The notes: generated by a model from the sequence alone, not told the origin. DNA of 64,000 nucleotides from Nostoc edaphicum CCNP1411 (GCF_014023275.1 NZ_CP054698.1:1612001-1676000), one strand, 5' to 3'. Positions 27,725-36,118 are shown, numbered from the stretch's first letter. Translations and numbers: made by a program.

Positions 27725-29254
27725 ATGGTATTCCCCGATTTCTCCGAATTTTCTCAGCTAGCTCTACAAGGTAACTTTGTTCCGGTATATCAAGAATGGG
27801 TGGCGGATTTAGATACGCCCGTGTCCGCTTGGTATAAAGTCTGTGCGGGTCAGCCTTATAGCTTTTTGTTGGAATCCATAGAAGGTGGGGAAAAACTAGG
27901 ACGCTATAGTTTAGTGGGGTGCGATCCGGTGTGGGTTTTGGAAGCAAGGGGCGATCGCACGACTCAGAAAAACCGCGATGGTTCACAGGTCGTTTTTGCT
28001 GGCGACCCTTTTACAGCTTTAGCCGAATGTTTAGCACCTTATCACCCAGTAAAATTACCGCAGTTACCACCAGGAATTGGCGGTTTGTTCGGGTTTTGGG
28101 GCTATGAATTGATTCACTGGATTGAACCGCGTGTACCAATTTATCCACCAGATGAGCGAAATATCCCTGATGGATTGTGGATGCAGGTAGACCACCTGTT
28201 GATTTTTGACCAGGTGAAGCGGAAAATTTGGGCGATCGCTTATGCTGATTTACGTGACCCCAATGTAGATTTACGCGCAGCATATCAACAAGCTAGCGAT
28301 CGCGTCACCCAAATGCTCGAAAAGCTATCTCTACCCCTATCGCCGGAAAAAACTCGATTGGAATGGAATCCGCCAGGGAGCAGAGGAGCAGGGGAGCAGG
28401 GGAGTAGAGTGACAGAGGAGTATAAGAGTAATTTTACCCGCCCTGATTTTTGTGCCAGTGTCGAAAAGGCCAAAGATTACATTAAAGCAGGTGATATTTT
28501 TCAAGTAGTAATTTCTCAACGACTATCAACAACATACACAGGCGACCCATTTGCCCTTTACCGCTCCCTACGTCAGATAAATCCTTCGCCTTACATGGCT
28601 TACTTTAACTTCCAAGATTGGCAAATTATTGGTTCCAGTCCCGAAGTGATGGTGAAAGCCGAAACCGATGCAGATGGTGGAGTGATAGCAACGGTACGGC
28701 CAATTGCTGGGACGCGTCCGCGAGGTAAAACTACCCAGGAAGATGCAGCCTATGCTCAAGATTTACTCCAAGACCCCAAGGAAATAGCTGAACACGTAAT
28801 GCTTGTGGATTTAGGGCGGAATGATTTGGGGCGTGTTTGTCAAAGTGGTAGCGTCAAAGTTGATGAGTTAATGGTAGTTGAGCGCTACTCCCATGTGATG
28901 CACATTGTCAGCAATGTTGTGGGTAAATTAGCACTTGGTAAAACAGCATGGGATTTACTGAAAGCTTCCTTCCCAGCAGGTACGGTAAGCGGCGCACCCA
29001 AAATTAGGGCGATGGAGATTATCCACGAATTAGAGTCTAGTCGTCGGGGTGTTTATTCCGGTGTGTATGGATATTACGATTTTGAAGGACAATTAAATAC
29101 TGCGATCGCAATCCGCACAATGGTAGTGCATGATAATACGGTGAGCGTACAAGCCGGCGCAGGCTTGGTGGCTGATTCTGAGCCAGAGAAAGAATACGAA
29201 GAGACGCTGAATAAAGCTAGAGGTCTATTAGAGGCGATTCGTTGTTTGCGTTGA
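27725..29254 (+). CDS. trpE: Anthranilate synthase component I
   Basis: The chorismate-binding subunit that makes anthranilate for tryptophan synthesis, 509 residues from ATG 27725 (MVFPDFSEF). The N-terminal domain has the feedback-site-like LLESIEGGEKLGRYSLVG. The catalytic domain has KAKDYIKAGDIFQVVISQR, PSPYMAYF, GSSPEVMV, RPIAGTRPRGKT, MLVDLGRNDLGRV, SFPAGTVSGAPKIRAMEII and GAGLVADSEPEKEYEET. Between the two domains (about residues 217-235) is a low-complexity insert GSRGAGEQGSRVTEE, encoded by GGAGCAGGG-type repeats. It falls in the interdomain linker and so probably does not harm function. Confidence 0.96.
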   Translation: MVFPDFSEFSQLALQGNFVPVYQEWVADLDTPVSAWYKVCAGQPYSFLLESIEGGEKLGRYSLVGCDPVWVLEARGDRTTQKNRDGSQVVFAGDPFTALAECLAPYHPVKLPQLPPGIGGLFGFWGYELIHWIEPRVPIYPPDERNIPDGLWMQVDHLLIFDQVKRKIWAIAYADLRDPNVDLRAAYQQASDRVTQMLEKLSLPLSPEKTRLEWNPPGSRGAGEQGSRVTEEYKSNFTRPDFCASVEKAKDYIKAGDIFQVVISQRLSTTYTGDPFALYRSLRQINPSPYMAYFNFQDWQIIGSSPEVMVKAETDADGGVIATVRPIAGTRPRGKTTQEDAAYAQDLLQDPKEIAEHVMLVDLGRNDLGRVCQSGSVKVDELMVVERYSHVMHIVSNVVGKLALGKTAWDLLKASFPAGTVSGAPKIRAMEIIHELESSRRGVYSGVYGYYDFEGQLNTAIAIRTMVVHDNTVSVQAGAGLVADSEPEKEYEETLNKARGLLEAIRCLR

Positions 29255-29738
29255 ATTGAAGAAGGGAATAGGGAATAGGGAATAGGGAATAGGGAATAGG
29301 TTATTCCCTGTTACCTGTCACCTCTCCCCTAATCCCCAATCCCTTTTATAGTTACTTTCGTGTGAAATTAATTGCACACTGATTTTTGTTGGTTAATTGT
29401 AAAACCGGACTTGATATAAGTACAGAAATAGTTCGATCTGCTGTATGAGAATCAAGACCAGACTTTAACAGTTGATATATCAATATCCTTCTATTTTGAA
29501 TTACATAGGTTTTACTTTGAACTGCAAGATATTTGGAAACAATTTGTGCTACTTCTAAACCCACGTATCCGCAATACCGTGACAAATTGGGAAGCTTTAT
29601 AAATCCAATCAACATCAAACTTTTTCCAAAGCTAAACGGAGTTTTTTAGACCTATTGAAAACTGAAAAGAAGTCCTGGTATCCAAATCCAAGACCTCCGT
29701 TGAAATTACCACTGACTAGAAATCAACAAACTTGCTCA
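29255..29738. other. Intergenic region with GGGAATA tandem repeats and a weak ORF
   Basis: Five GGGAATA heptamers (29265-29300) and TTATTCCCTG inversions follow trpE. A minus-strand frame (ATG 29615 to 29352, 87 codons) has GGAAA at a reasonable distance but no recognisable homology; I treat it as unproven. Otherwise nothing is seen. Confidence 0.45.
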
Positions 29739-29975
29739 TCATAATTGGCTGAAGTAAACCGCCCAAAGAATTCCAGTTACTCCAATGGCAGTTAAAAGGT
29801 TAGTGAAAAATCTGCCAAATTCAACTTCTTGTCCCAATCCCTTGTCGTCTTGACCGGCAGTGAAAAACAATGACCAGGCTTGATTTGCATTGATAGTCTC
29901 AAAGTTGTTGAAATCAGGTCTAAAAACAACGGGCCCAATCAAATCTTTTTTGGGATAATCAAAATCAGTTTTCAT
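29739..29975 (-). CDS. Small single-helix membrane protein next to hli
   Basis: A 78-residue protein, MKTDFDYPKKDLIGPVVF..., with one C-terminal membrane helix (FFTNLLTAIGVTGILWAVYF). It lacks the chlorophyll-binding ExxNGR motif of high-light-inducible proteins. It is the second gene after hli on the same strand, 65 bases downstream, so the two are probably cotranscribed and may act together in the thylakoid during light stress. Known small partners of Hlips such as Psb35 are possible relatives, but I cannot confirm this from sequence. Confidence 0.7.
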   Translation of the reverse strand: MKTDFDYPKKDLIGPVVFRPDFNNFETINANQAWSLFFTAGQDDKGLGQEVEFGRFFTNLLTAIGVTGILWAVYFSQL

Positions 29976-30040
29976 AAGTTTGCCTCTAAATTGTTTTATT
30001 TGTCAACTGAAGAAAATTTGTAAATCTCAACATGTCTTCT

Positions 30041-30253
30041 CTAAAGGCTGGTTAGCCATCCAATCAAACCGTGTCCGGTGAGAACTTCCAAAGCTATGAG
30101 TGAGATAAAACCAATCATTGCCAAACGACCATTGAGTTTTTCGGCATATTCGGTGAAGCCTGTCCGTGGGGTTTCATCAACATAAACTTTGGGTTCAATT
30201 GCAAATCTGTTAAGTTGTCCACGTTCATTAATGGTAAAACCTCTGTTTGTCAT
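30041..30253 (-). CDS. hli: High-light-inducible protein (one-helix CAB-like)
   Basis: A 70-residue thylakoid protein with the Hlip signature [23 protein letters not shown], including the chlorophyll-ligating E-x-x-N-G-R. A soluble N-terminal arm (about 35 residues) precedes the single helix. Hlips protect photosystem II assembly modules by quenching absorbed energy. It is transcribed divergently from ocp, so the two photoprotective genes share a 565-base regulatory region. Confidence 0.95.
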   Translation of the reverse strand: MTNRGFTINERGQLNRFAIEPKVYVDETPRTGFTEYAEKLNGRLAMIGFISLIALEVLTGHGLIGWLTSL

Positions 30254-30818
30254 CTTTTACTCTTTATTTTTGTTATCTATAAACAAACAATAACTATTGT
30301 AAATATTTTTTGCAACTACTTGACACAAGGGAAAAGTAGTGGGAACCGTACTAAGTAAGTAGGGTATTTCGGATTTGTGCGAGAAGTTGCCGAGGTCTAT
30401 GACTGGCTAGACCTACACTCTGGGAAGTGAATACACACAACAGCACTCATTGTGTTTAATCCAACTTCAACAAAACTTATAAGTTATATAAACAGAAGTT
30501 ATCAATGGATGGCTGAGAAAGTATTGCTTATTCGTAACGAACTTGTTATGTTTCTTTACATAAAGATACGAAAACAAATTCAATGCGTTAAACCACCGTT
30601 AATCAAGGCTTTCTAAATAACTATGCAGTTGAGCCTGCTATGCGCTTTGCCGAGTATTCGAACTCAACGGCAACAGAATTGTTATGCCTAGCGATGTCTA
30701 CGACGCAATACTTTTCGGATATGCCTTTGTTAACAGCTAAACGCATTTATCCTTTGTCTTTGCACATTTGATTTTTCACATTCGATAGAACTGTAATTTT
30801 CTTTTTGGAATTTCTGTT
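30254..30818. promoter_or_regulatory. Divergent hli/ocp regulatory region
   Basis: A 565-base AT-rich gap between two high-light-related genes. Upstream of hli, on the minus strand, two sequences resemble HLR1 half-sites (consensus K-TTACA-W-W for RpaB): TTTACAAT (rc of 30296-30303) and GTTGCAAA (rc of 30309-30316). Their spacing is 5 rather than the canonical 2 bases. A segment CAATACTTTTCGGATA near 30700 matches short repeats at 7711-7725 and 7873-7885. No protein-coding gene is seen. Confidence 0.4.
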
Positions 30819-31781
30819 ATGTCTTTTACCATCCAGTCGGCTCAAAGTATTTTTCCCGGCACCCTAGTTGCTGACGTTGTTCCAACCGTTGTTGAATCCT
30901 TCTCTAAGCTGAATGCTGAAGATCAACTAGCATTACTATGGTTTGCCTATACCGAGATGGGTAGAAGTATTACAGTTGCGGCTCCTGGAGCAGCCAACAT
31001 GATCCTCGCACAAGGCTTACTCGAACAAATTAAGCAGATGCCTTTTGAGGCTCAAACGCAAGTCATGTACGATTTGGCTAACCGTGCTGACACTCCCCTC
31101 TGCCGTTCCTATGCATCCTTCACCGTGAACATCAAGTTGGGCTTCTGGTATCAGTTAGGAGAATGGATGGCTCAGGGAATCGTTGCTCCTATCCCAGAAG
31201 GCTACAAGCTTTCTCCCAAAGCTGCTGACGTGTTGCAAGCAATCCGCAATGCTGATTCTGGTCAACAAATCACCATCCTACGCAATACCGTAATTAGCAT
31301 GGGATTCGATCCGAACGCTCCTGGCAGTTACAAAAAAGTTTCAGAACCTGTGGCTCCTCCCACTGCGCCAGCATTTCGGACTAAAGTCACCATCGAGGGC
31401 GTAGACAATCCCACGGTGTTGGGCTATATCAACAACATGAATGCCAATGACTTTGATGCTGCGGTTTCTTTGTTTACCTCTGAAGGTGCTTTGCAACCTC
31501 CCTTTGAAAGACCGATTGTCGGTCAGGAGGCAATTCGGGCTTACATGCGTGAAGAATGCCAAGGACTGAAAATGATTCCAGAACGCGGTGTATCTGAACC
31601 AGTGGAAGATGGCTACACCCAACTTAAAATCACCGGTAAAGTTCAAACCCCTTGGTTCGGTGCCAGTGTGGGGATGAATATTGCATGGCGGTTTTTGCTA
31701 GATCCTCAAGGCAAAATTTTCTTTGTCGCAATTGACTTACTTGCTTCTCCTAAAGAACTACTCAACCTAGTACGTAAATAG
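30819..31781 (+). CDS. ocp: Orange carotenoid protein
   Basis: A 320-residue water-soluble photoreceptor that binds a keto-carotenoid; blue-green light turns it red and it quenches phycobilisomes. Both domains are complete: N-terminal helical carotenoid domain (about 15-165) and C-terminal NTF2-like domain (about 190-315). Key residues by the Synechocystis scheme are present: Y44, W110, R155 (salt bridge), and, shifted by two, Y203, E246, W279 and W290. Position 101 is Phe where I recall Trp in Synechocystis OCP1. No fluorescence recovery protein gene follows, so an OCP2- or FRP-independent type is possible. A strong terminator follows. Confidence 0.97.
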   Translation: MSFTIQSAQSIFPGTLVADVVPTVVESFSKLNAEDQLALLWFAYTEMGRSITVAAPGAANMILAQGLLEQIKQMPFEAQTQVMYDLANRADTPLCRSYASFTVNIKLGFWYQLGEWMAQGIVAPIPEGYKLSPKAADVLQAIRNADSGQQITILRNTVISMGFDPNAPGSYKKVSEPVAPPTAPAFRTKVTIEGVDNPTVLGYINNMNANDFDAAVSLFTSEGALQPPFERPIVGQEAIRAYMREECQGLKMIPERGVSEPVEDGYTQLKITGKVQTPWFGASVGMNIAWRFLLDPQGKIFFVAIDLLASPKELLNLVRK

Positions 31782-31798
31782 AGCGCTAGATTAGTTGC

Positions 31799-31841
31799 TG
31801 CTTAAGCGTGGATTAGTGAGGCATCTTGCCACGCTTAAGCA
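31799..31841. terminator. Bidirectional terminator between ocp and ago
   Basis: A perfect 13-bp stem (TGCTTAAGCGTGG / CCACGCTTAAGCA) with a 17-base loop lies 18 bases after the ocp stop and ahead of the end of the convergent Argonaute gene. AAAAG follows. Confidence 0.85.
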
Positions 31842-31945
31842 AAAGAAACTGATAACGGCTTATTTGCTATCTTAGTGTTATGATCGCACCTGCGAAAAGT
31901 CAGGTTTTGATTGGATGCAGAATGTCTGTAGCGTTGATGTTAATT

Positions 31946-34159
31946 CTACAACCAAAACTGGCGATCGCCTTCCATCTGGCTAGGACGAATACCTTGCAAA
32001 CGTAGATAAGCCATGCGATCAGATCCATATAATGGCATAGGTAAGCGAGGTTCTTTTAAAGCTCCATGATGCAATAACGTAAGTTTTAGAGTAGTTTCTA
32101 AAACACTTTCTATTGAGATTTGGTGTCCTTTCTCATGAATTGTTAAACGTATAGGACGAGCCAAACCAACTTTATCAGGAACTTTAGTTGTTACCAGAAT
32201 TGCTTCACGAGACGATAAACGAAGTCCTAAGCCTTGTGAAGGTGCTATGACAGCTTTCTGCTTTAAGTTATACAGTCGGGGAATACCAGACTTTTTACAT
32301 TCCACTAAAATAAACTTAGCTCCTATTGCTTTAGCTCTATCTACTAAATAATCAGCTTCATTTCCAACAAAGGAACCATCACGATAAATTAAGACTGTTT
32401 TGTTTGCTAATTCAGCAGCAGGTAATAATCGCTCCAATAGTTTAGGTGGTATTTCTTCACCATCAATTAAATCATCTTCTAGTTGATAACGAACAAACTC
32501 CCCTTGTTTGCCATAGAGACGTATACTAGCACAGGCATTTCTTGTACCTGCTTGCTTTTTTTTTGAAATTCTAGAAACATCCAAGCCAATAAAATAATCA
32601 GCATCTTTTAAGTTTTCGGCTAGAACGAAAGGCAAATTACCTAACTTTGCTAGAATTCCAGGAATTACCTGATTCAAGATATACTGATAATTTCCAGGCT
32701 TATTCAAAGTATCTTCATAAATCATTTGGCTAGCAAGTTGACGGCGGAGTAATAAAGAGTATATTTGATGGTAAAAACTTCCCTCATTTGTATCATCATC
32801 AAGACGATCGCTTTGAGGTAAAAAAGTTACAATAATGTCGTGTGGTATCTCAATTAATTCATTAACTTTCTTCTCAACTTCTGCTCTTGCCTCAGTCTTA
32901 GTCAGGTTATCCAGTGACAAAGGTTGCTTAGTAATAACTTCACTTTTAAATCCATATAGTTCCATACGCTGCTTAAGTAATTTCAGGAACGGATCTACTT
33001 TTAAATCACAAAGCTTGAGTGCTGCAATGTGAATCACTTTGGATTTATCTTTAAAATCAGGGTGACGACGATAAACTCCACCTTTTTTAAGACCATTTAG
33101 AACATCACTTCTTTTGGTTATAAAGTTATTACCAAAAAGTAGAGGAGTTTCCTCTATAGGAAATTCAGGTTTCCAGAATAAATTTGGATGTTGAATGCTA
33201 TTGATACTACGTTCTAGTTGAATTCCATAAGTACTTAAAGCGTCTGTTGCTATTTTTTTATAAGACGCCAAGAGACTTGTTCTGTCTTGATGCAAAATTT
33301 TAGTAGCCTTAAGTAGCTTTCCGTATTCAACTTCAAATTGATCGGCTGTGGCAGATGTAATACTGGGACGTAAAGCTGCCATAGCATAGTGAAACTGTTT
33401 TGTATCTTTACCGAACTGTACAGCAACAACAGGTTGATCTTTTGGGGCATCTCGTAGTGCTTGTTTACTGGTTGAACCAGTAGCTTTTGCTAAGAGTTCA
33501 TCTCTATGCTCTTCGATAGTTCCAATAATCCCGACAATTGTTGCGTTACTACCTCGTTCAATTTCTTGAACTTTTAAACCAATTAAAAGCTGTTCTGAGT
33601 TTTGTCGTTGAGGATGTTTTTCGTAGAAATCAGCCAAATTATCACGAAACACAATACTACTGCACACTGTCAAACTAAGAGCAGGTTGAAACTCACCTTG
33701 TAATTCGATAATTTCTGACCAAAAATCTGGTTCTCTTTTGACTATAACTCCATTGTCAGACAGAACAATTGGAGAATTAAATTTGGTTTTATTCAAAACC
33801 TGAATAGCTAACATAGAATAAATAAAAGGTGTAGGTTGAGGCTGACGTACTGATTGAAACCCGAATAAGCGTTCCTTAAAATCTTCTACTTCATTTTGAA
33901 TGCTTTTCAGTGCATCTTGTAATTCTTCTTTGCTAGGTAAATCTTTATGAGATGCTGCCAAAATCCAAAAGTAAGGTTTGTACCATATAACAACAGTCTC
34001 AGGTAATTTTCGACTAAAATGATAGCTCAATCGGTTGCCATCTTTTTTGTCAATTTCAGGTGTTAGCCGAAAACACATTAACTTAAGCTGTAAAGTTTTG
34101 ATTGGAAAAACTTCACTAAAAGAGGTATAAGTTTGGGTAGGTGCAATAGCAACAGTCAT
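31946..34159 (-). CDS. ago: Long prokaryotic Argonaute with complete catalytic tetrad
   Basis: A 737-residue nucleic-acid-guided endonuclease of the long-A type. The order N-L1-PAZ-L2 occupies about 1-400, MID about 400-520 (hallmarks LASQMI at 475-480 and AKLG at 504-507), and PIWI 520-737. The RNase H tetrad DEDD is visible: D527 in FIGLDVSR, E568 (or E569) in DGEEIP, D594 in IYRDGS, D714 in YGSDRMAY. It should therefore cut targets. Cyanobacterial relatives use DNA guides against DNA (plasmids, phage); that activity is inferred here. Its ATG overlaps the upstream nuclease stop (ATGA), showing translational coupling. The gene is AT-rich compared with housekeeping neighbours. Confidence 0.96.
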   Translation of the reverse strand: MTVAIAPTQTYTSFSEVFPIKTLQLKLMCFRLTPEIDKKDGNRLSYHFSRKLPETVVIWYKPYFWILAASHKDLPSKEELQDALKSIQNEVEDFKERLFGFQSVRQPQPTPFIYSMLAIQVLNKTKFNSPIVLSDNGVIVKREPDFWSEIIELQGEFQPALSLTVCSSIVFRDNLADFYEKHPQRQNSEQLLIGLKVQEIERGSNATIVGIIGTIEEHRDELLAKATGSTSKQALRDAPKDQPVVAVQFGKDTKQFHYAMAALRPSITSATADQFEVEYGKLLKATKILHQDRTSLLASYKKIATDALSTYGIQLERSINSIQHPNLFWKPEFPIEETPLLFGNNFITKRSDVLNGLKKGGVYRRHPDFKDKSKVIHIAALKLCDLKVDPFLKLLKQRMELYGFKSEVITKQPLSLDNLTKTEARAEVEKKVNELIEIPHDIIVTFLPQSDRLDDDTNEGSFYHQIYSLLLRRQLASQMIYEDTLNKPGNYQYILNQVIPGILAKLGNLPFVLAENLKDADYFIGLDVSRISKKKQAGTRNACASIRLYGKQGEFVRYQLEDDLIDGEEIPPKLLERLLPAAELANKTVLIYRDGSFVGNEADYLVDRAKAIGAKFILVECKKSGIPRLYNLKQKAVIAPSQGLGLRLSSREAILVTTKVPDKVGLARPIRLTIHEKGHQISIESVLETTLKLTLLHHGALKEPRLPMPLYGSDRMAYLRLQGIRPSQMEGDRQFWL

Positions 34160-34971
34160 GCAGAAACCTCCAATAAATGGAATTTACAAATTGATGTGAA
34201 TTGACAATTTCGACAGGGTATTCCAGGATTAGCAGGAAATATTTCAGCAAATGCAGATGGATTTTGCTTGTAACGACCCAATTCTTTTTGATGTTCTTGA
34301 GCTATTTGAGCTAATTTAGATTGAATTGCCTTGAGTTGAGCATCAGTGGCGGTAATTGGCTCAGACCATTTACTAGTTTCCAAGTTATAAAATGAAGCAA
34401 CAGCTTTTTGTCCAGGGAACATATAAGTAGCTGCCAACAGGTAGACAAATGCTTGTCGCCTATCAAAATTAGATGTACCTGTTTTGAAATCTAAAATATG
34501 CAGTACGTTGTCTGATTCAATAAAAATGCAGTCAAGAGCTACAAACAAGTTAAAAAAATAATTACCTTGCTGAATCAGAATTGGCTCTGGAATTCCTTCA
34601 TCACCTCGACTAAGTTTGATGATATTTTTTTCGCAGAGAATTGGTTCCTGATGGTAGTTGGTCAAAATTTTAATAACTCGCTGCTTAACTTCTATAGGCT
34701 CTTGGTCTAATTTCAGCTTCTCTGCTACTATCTCTACACCATCTAATTGGTGCAATAGTTGAATATTTTGGTGAAATTCGTAAATGCCCTTCTGTGCCTG
34801 CAAACCGATATGTTGAGGAATAGTGTCTTGCTGCAACAGTGCTTTAACTAATGATTCTTTTTTTCGCGCTCTGGAAAAACCTCGTTTCATATCACAATGC
34901 CAATATTCTTGTCCAACAGATGAAGCGAACTGTGACCAAATGTTAAAGCTCACATACGGCCGCCACACCAT
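34156..34971 (-). CDS. Cas4/RecB-like PD-(D/E)XK nuclease with Fe-S cysteines
   Basis: A 271-residue protein coupled to ago. The start is ATG 34971 (MVWRPYVSFN), with AAGGA 8 bases upstream; the open frame to 35010 is not used. Nuclease core: FVALDCIF (D147) and HILDFKTG (D161-x-K163), with QAFVYLLAATYMF (motif-III-like Q). Four cysteines placed as in Cas4/AddB-type Fe-S clusters: C26 near the N-terminus and C253-x2-C256-x5-C262 at the C-terminus. Cas4-like genes beside Argonautes have been noted before. The likely role is generating or trimming DNA ends that become guides, or degrading targets. No CRISPR array or other cas gene is nearby. Confidence 0.88.
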   Translation of the reverse strand: MVWRPYVSFNIWSQFASSVGQEYWHCDMKRGFSRARKKESLVKALLQQDTIPQHIGLQAQKGIYEFHQNIQLLHQLDGVEIVAEKLKLDQEPIEVKQRVIKILTNYHQEPILCEKNIIKLSRGDEGIPEPILIQQGNYFFNLFVALDCIFIESDNVLHILDFKTGTSNFDRRQAFVYLLAATYMFPGQKAVASFYNLETSKWSEPITATDAQLKAIQSKLAQIAQEHQKELGRYKQNPSAFAEIFPANPGIPCRNCQFTSICKFHLLEVSA

Positions 34972-34993
34972 AATTTGTATCCTTTTTAGCTTT

Positions 34994-35044
34994 GTTGATT
35001 TTTTATTCAACTACACCCTAACGTGTATTGATTTTTTAGTCAAC
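34994..35044. promoter_or_regulatory. Pair of 18-bp palindromic operators between ago operon and xre
   Basis: Two near-identical imperfect palindromes, GTTGATTTTTTATTCAAC (34994-35011) and ATTGATTTTTTAGTCAAC (35027-35044), match at 16 of 18 positions and start 33 bp apart, about three helical turns. Half-site TTGA/TCAA with an 8-bp centre suits a dimeric HTH repressor. The second overlaps a possible xre promoter: TTGATT (35028-35033), 17-bp spacer, TTATCA (35051-35056). This predicts joint control of both divergent operons by the XRE protein. Confidence 0.7.
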
Positions 35045-35079
35045 ACTCTGTTATCATGTTTAGTTAAGTAGGAAAAAAA

Positions 35080-35436
35080 GTGAATCAAAGTTTTGGTCAG
35101 CTTATTCGTGAAGCCCGCAAAGATAAGGGATTTAGTCAGCGTGAGCTAGCAAAACTAATAGGGCTAGATTTCACTTATCTGTCTAAATTAGAGAATGATC
35201 GCGCAGACTATCCTCCAAAAGAAGATGTCATTCGTTCTCTGGCACAGCATCTTGATTTAAATGAGGAAGAGTTAATTTTTTTGGCTGGTCGTATTCCCCA
35301 GCGTGACGAGGATTTTATCAAGCAAAACTACAAGGGAATGCCTGCTTTGTTCCGTCGAATGCAGGAGAATCCTGATTTTGCTAAAAGAGTCTTTCGAGAA
35401 GCTACACAACCAGAAAATGAGGAGAAGCAAGGTTGA
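35080..35436 (+). CDS. XRE-family transcriptional regulator
   Basis: A 118-residue repressor-like protein with a GTG start at 35080 and AGGAAAA just upstream. The helix-turn-helix spans about 7-60 (LIREARKDKGFSQRELAKLIGLDFTYLSKLEN), typical of Cro/C1-type regulators. The C-terminal part is helical and charged. It is coupled to the protease gene by a 4-base overlap. The XRE plus ImmA/IrrE pairing is a known regulatory switch in mobile elements and in Deinococcus DdrO/IrrE, where the protease cleaves the repressor. It likely binds the two palindromes just upstream. Confidence 0.92.
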   Translation: MNQSFGQLIREARKDKGFSQRELAKLIGLDFTYLSKLENDRADYPPKEDVIRSLAQHLDLNEEELIFLAGRIPQRDEDFIKQNYKGMPALFRRMQENPDFAKRVFREATQPENEEKQG

Positions 35437-36071
35437 GTATCATCAAGCGGTATCGCTATATTCCTGATAGCGAAATTGAGGCTAAGGCTAATAATATTCT
35501 CAAGCGTATGCAGGAAACACCCAAATATATTCCCAAGTGGCCTTTAGATGCAACTCGTGTGGCAGAGTTTCTGGGGTTGGATGTTGTTTGGGATAGGATA
35601 CCGCCCGATGCTGAAGGGCAAATAGCAGCGAGGATTTTGCCGTTGGAGCATCTAATTGAAATCAATGAAGACATTTTGGAACTCCCAAAAGGCTTTGAAC
35701 AATCAACGCTAGCTCATGAGCTGGGGCACTGGGAACTACATATTGACCAAAAGACGGCTGGTCAGTTTAAAGAACTGATAAAGCAGGGTGGTAAAGGTGA
35801 AATAGATATGCAACCTTTTTTGTGCCGTGCTGTTAGTGGTCAACTGCAAAAGATGGAATGGCAAGCTCAACGTTTTGCTAGTTATTTGCTAATGCCTCAT
35901 TATATTTTAGAACAAATGGCAGCAGAACACGATTTAACTAAATGGTCTCACCTTTACGCAATGCAAAAGGATTTGGGCGTAACAATAACTAATCTTAAAG
36001 TTCGTTTAAGACAACTAAATTGGATTATTCTTCCTCCAGGTGACAACACAATAGACATGTCCTTAAAATAA
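35433..36071 (+). CDS. ImmA/IrrE-family metallopeptidase
   Basis: A 212-residue zinc protease. The start is TTG 35433, overlapping the xre stop by 4 bases. Catalytic motif AHELGHWELH (H95-E96-x2-H99), with the third zinc-ligand region MEWQAQRFASYLLMP typical of the family. A C-terminal winged-helix-like stretch (MQKDLGVTITNLKVRLRQLNW) is also usual. It is expected to cleave the partner XRE repressor on a stress or invasion signal and thereby release the Argonaute operon; this is inference from family and layout. An IS element sits right after its stop codon. Confidence 0.93.
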   Translation: MSIIKRYRYIPDSEIEAKANNILKRMQETPKYIPKWPLDATRVAEFLGLDVVWDRIPPDAEGQIAARILPLEHLIEINEDILELPKGFEQSTLAHELGHWELHIDQKTAGQFKELIKQGGKGEIDMQPFLCRAVSGQLQKMEWQAQRFASYLLMPHYILEQMAAEHDLTKWSHLYAMQKDLGVTITNLKVRLRQLNWIILPPGDNTIDMSLK

Positions 36072-36118
36072 AATTTGTGGGAAAATGATACAGAAATAAA
36101 AATTCTAGTGCATCAACC

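Noticed and set aside
29352..29615. Minus-strand ORF of 87 codons
   Set aside because: A weak ribosome binding site exists, but no recognisable family or domain; kept only as a note in the intergenic entry.
31782..31945. Fluorescence recovery protein gene after ocp
   Set aside because: The gap holds only a terminator hairpin and is too short for frp.
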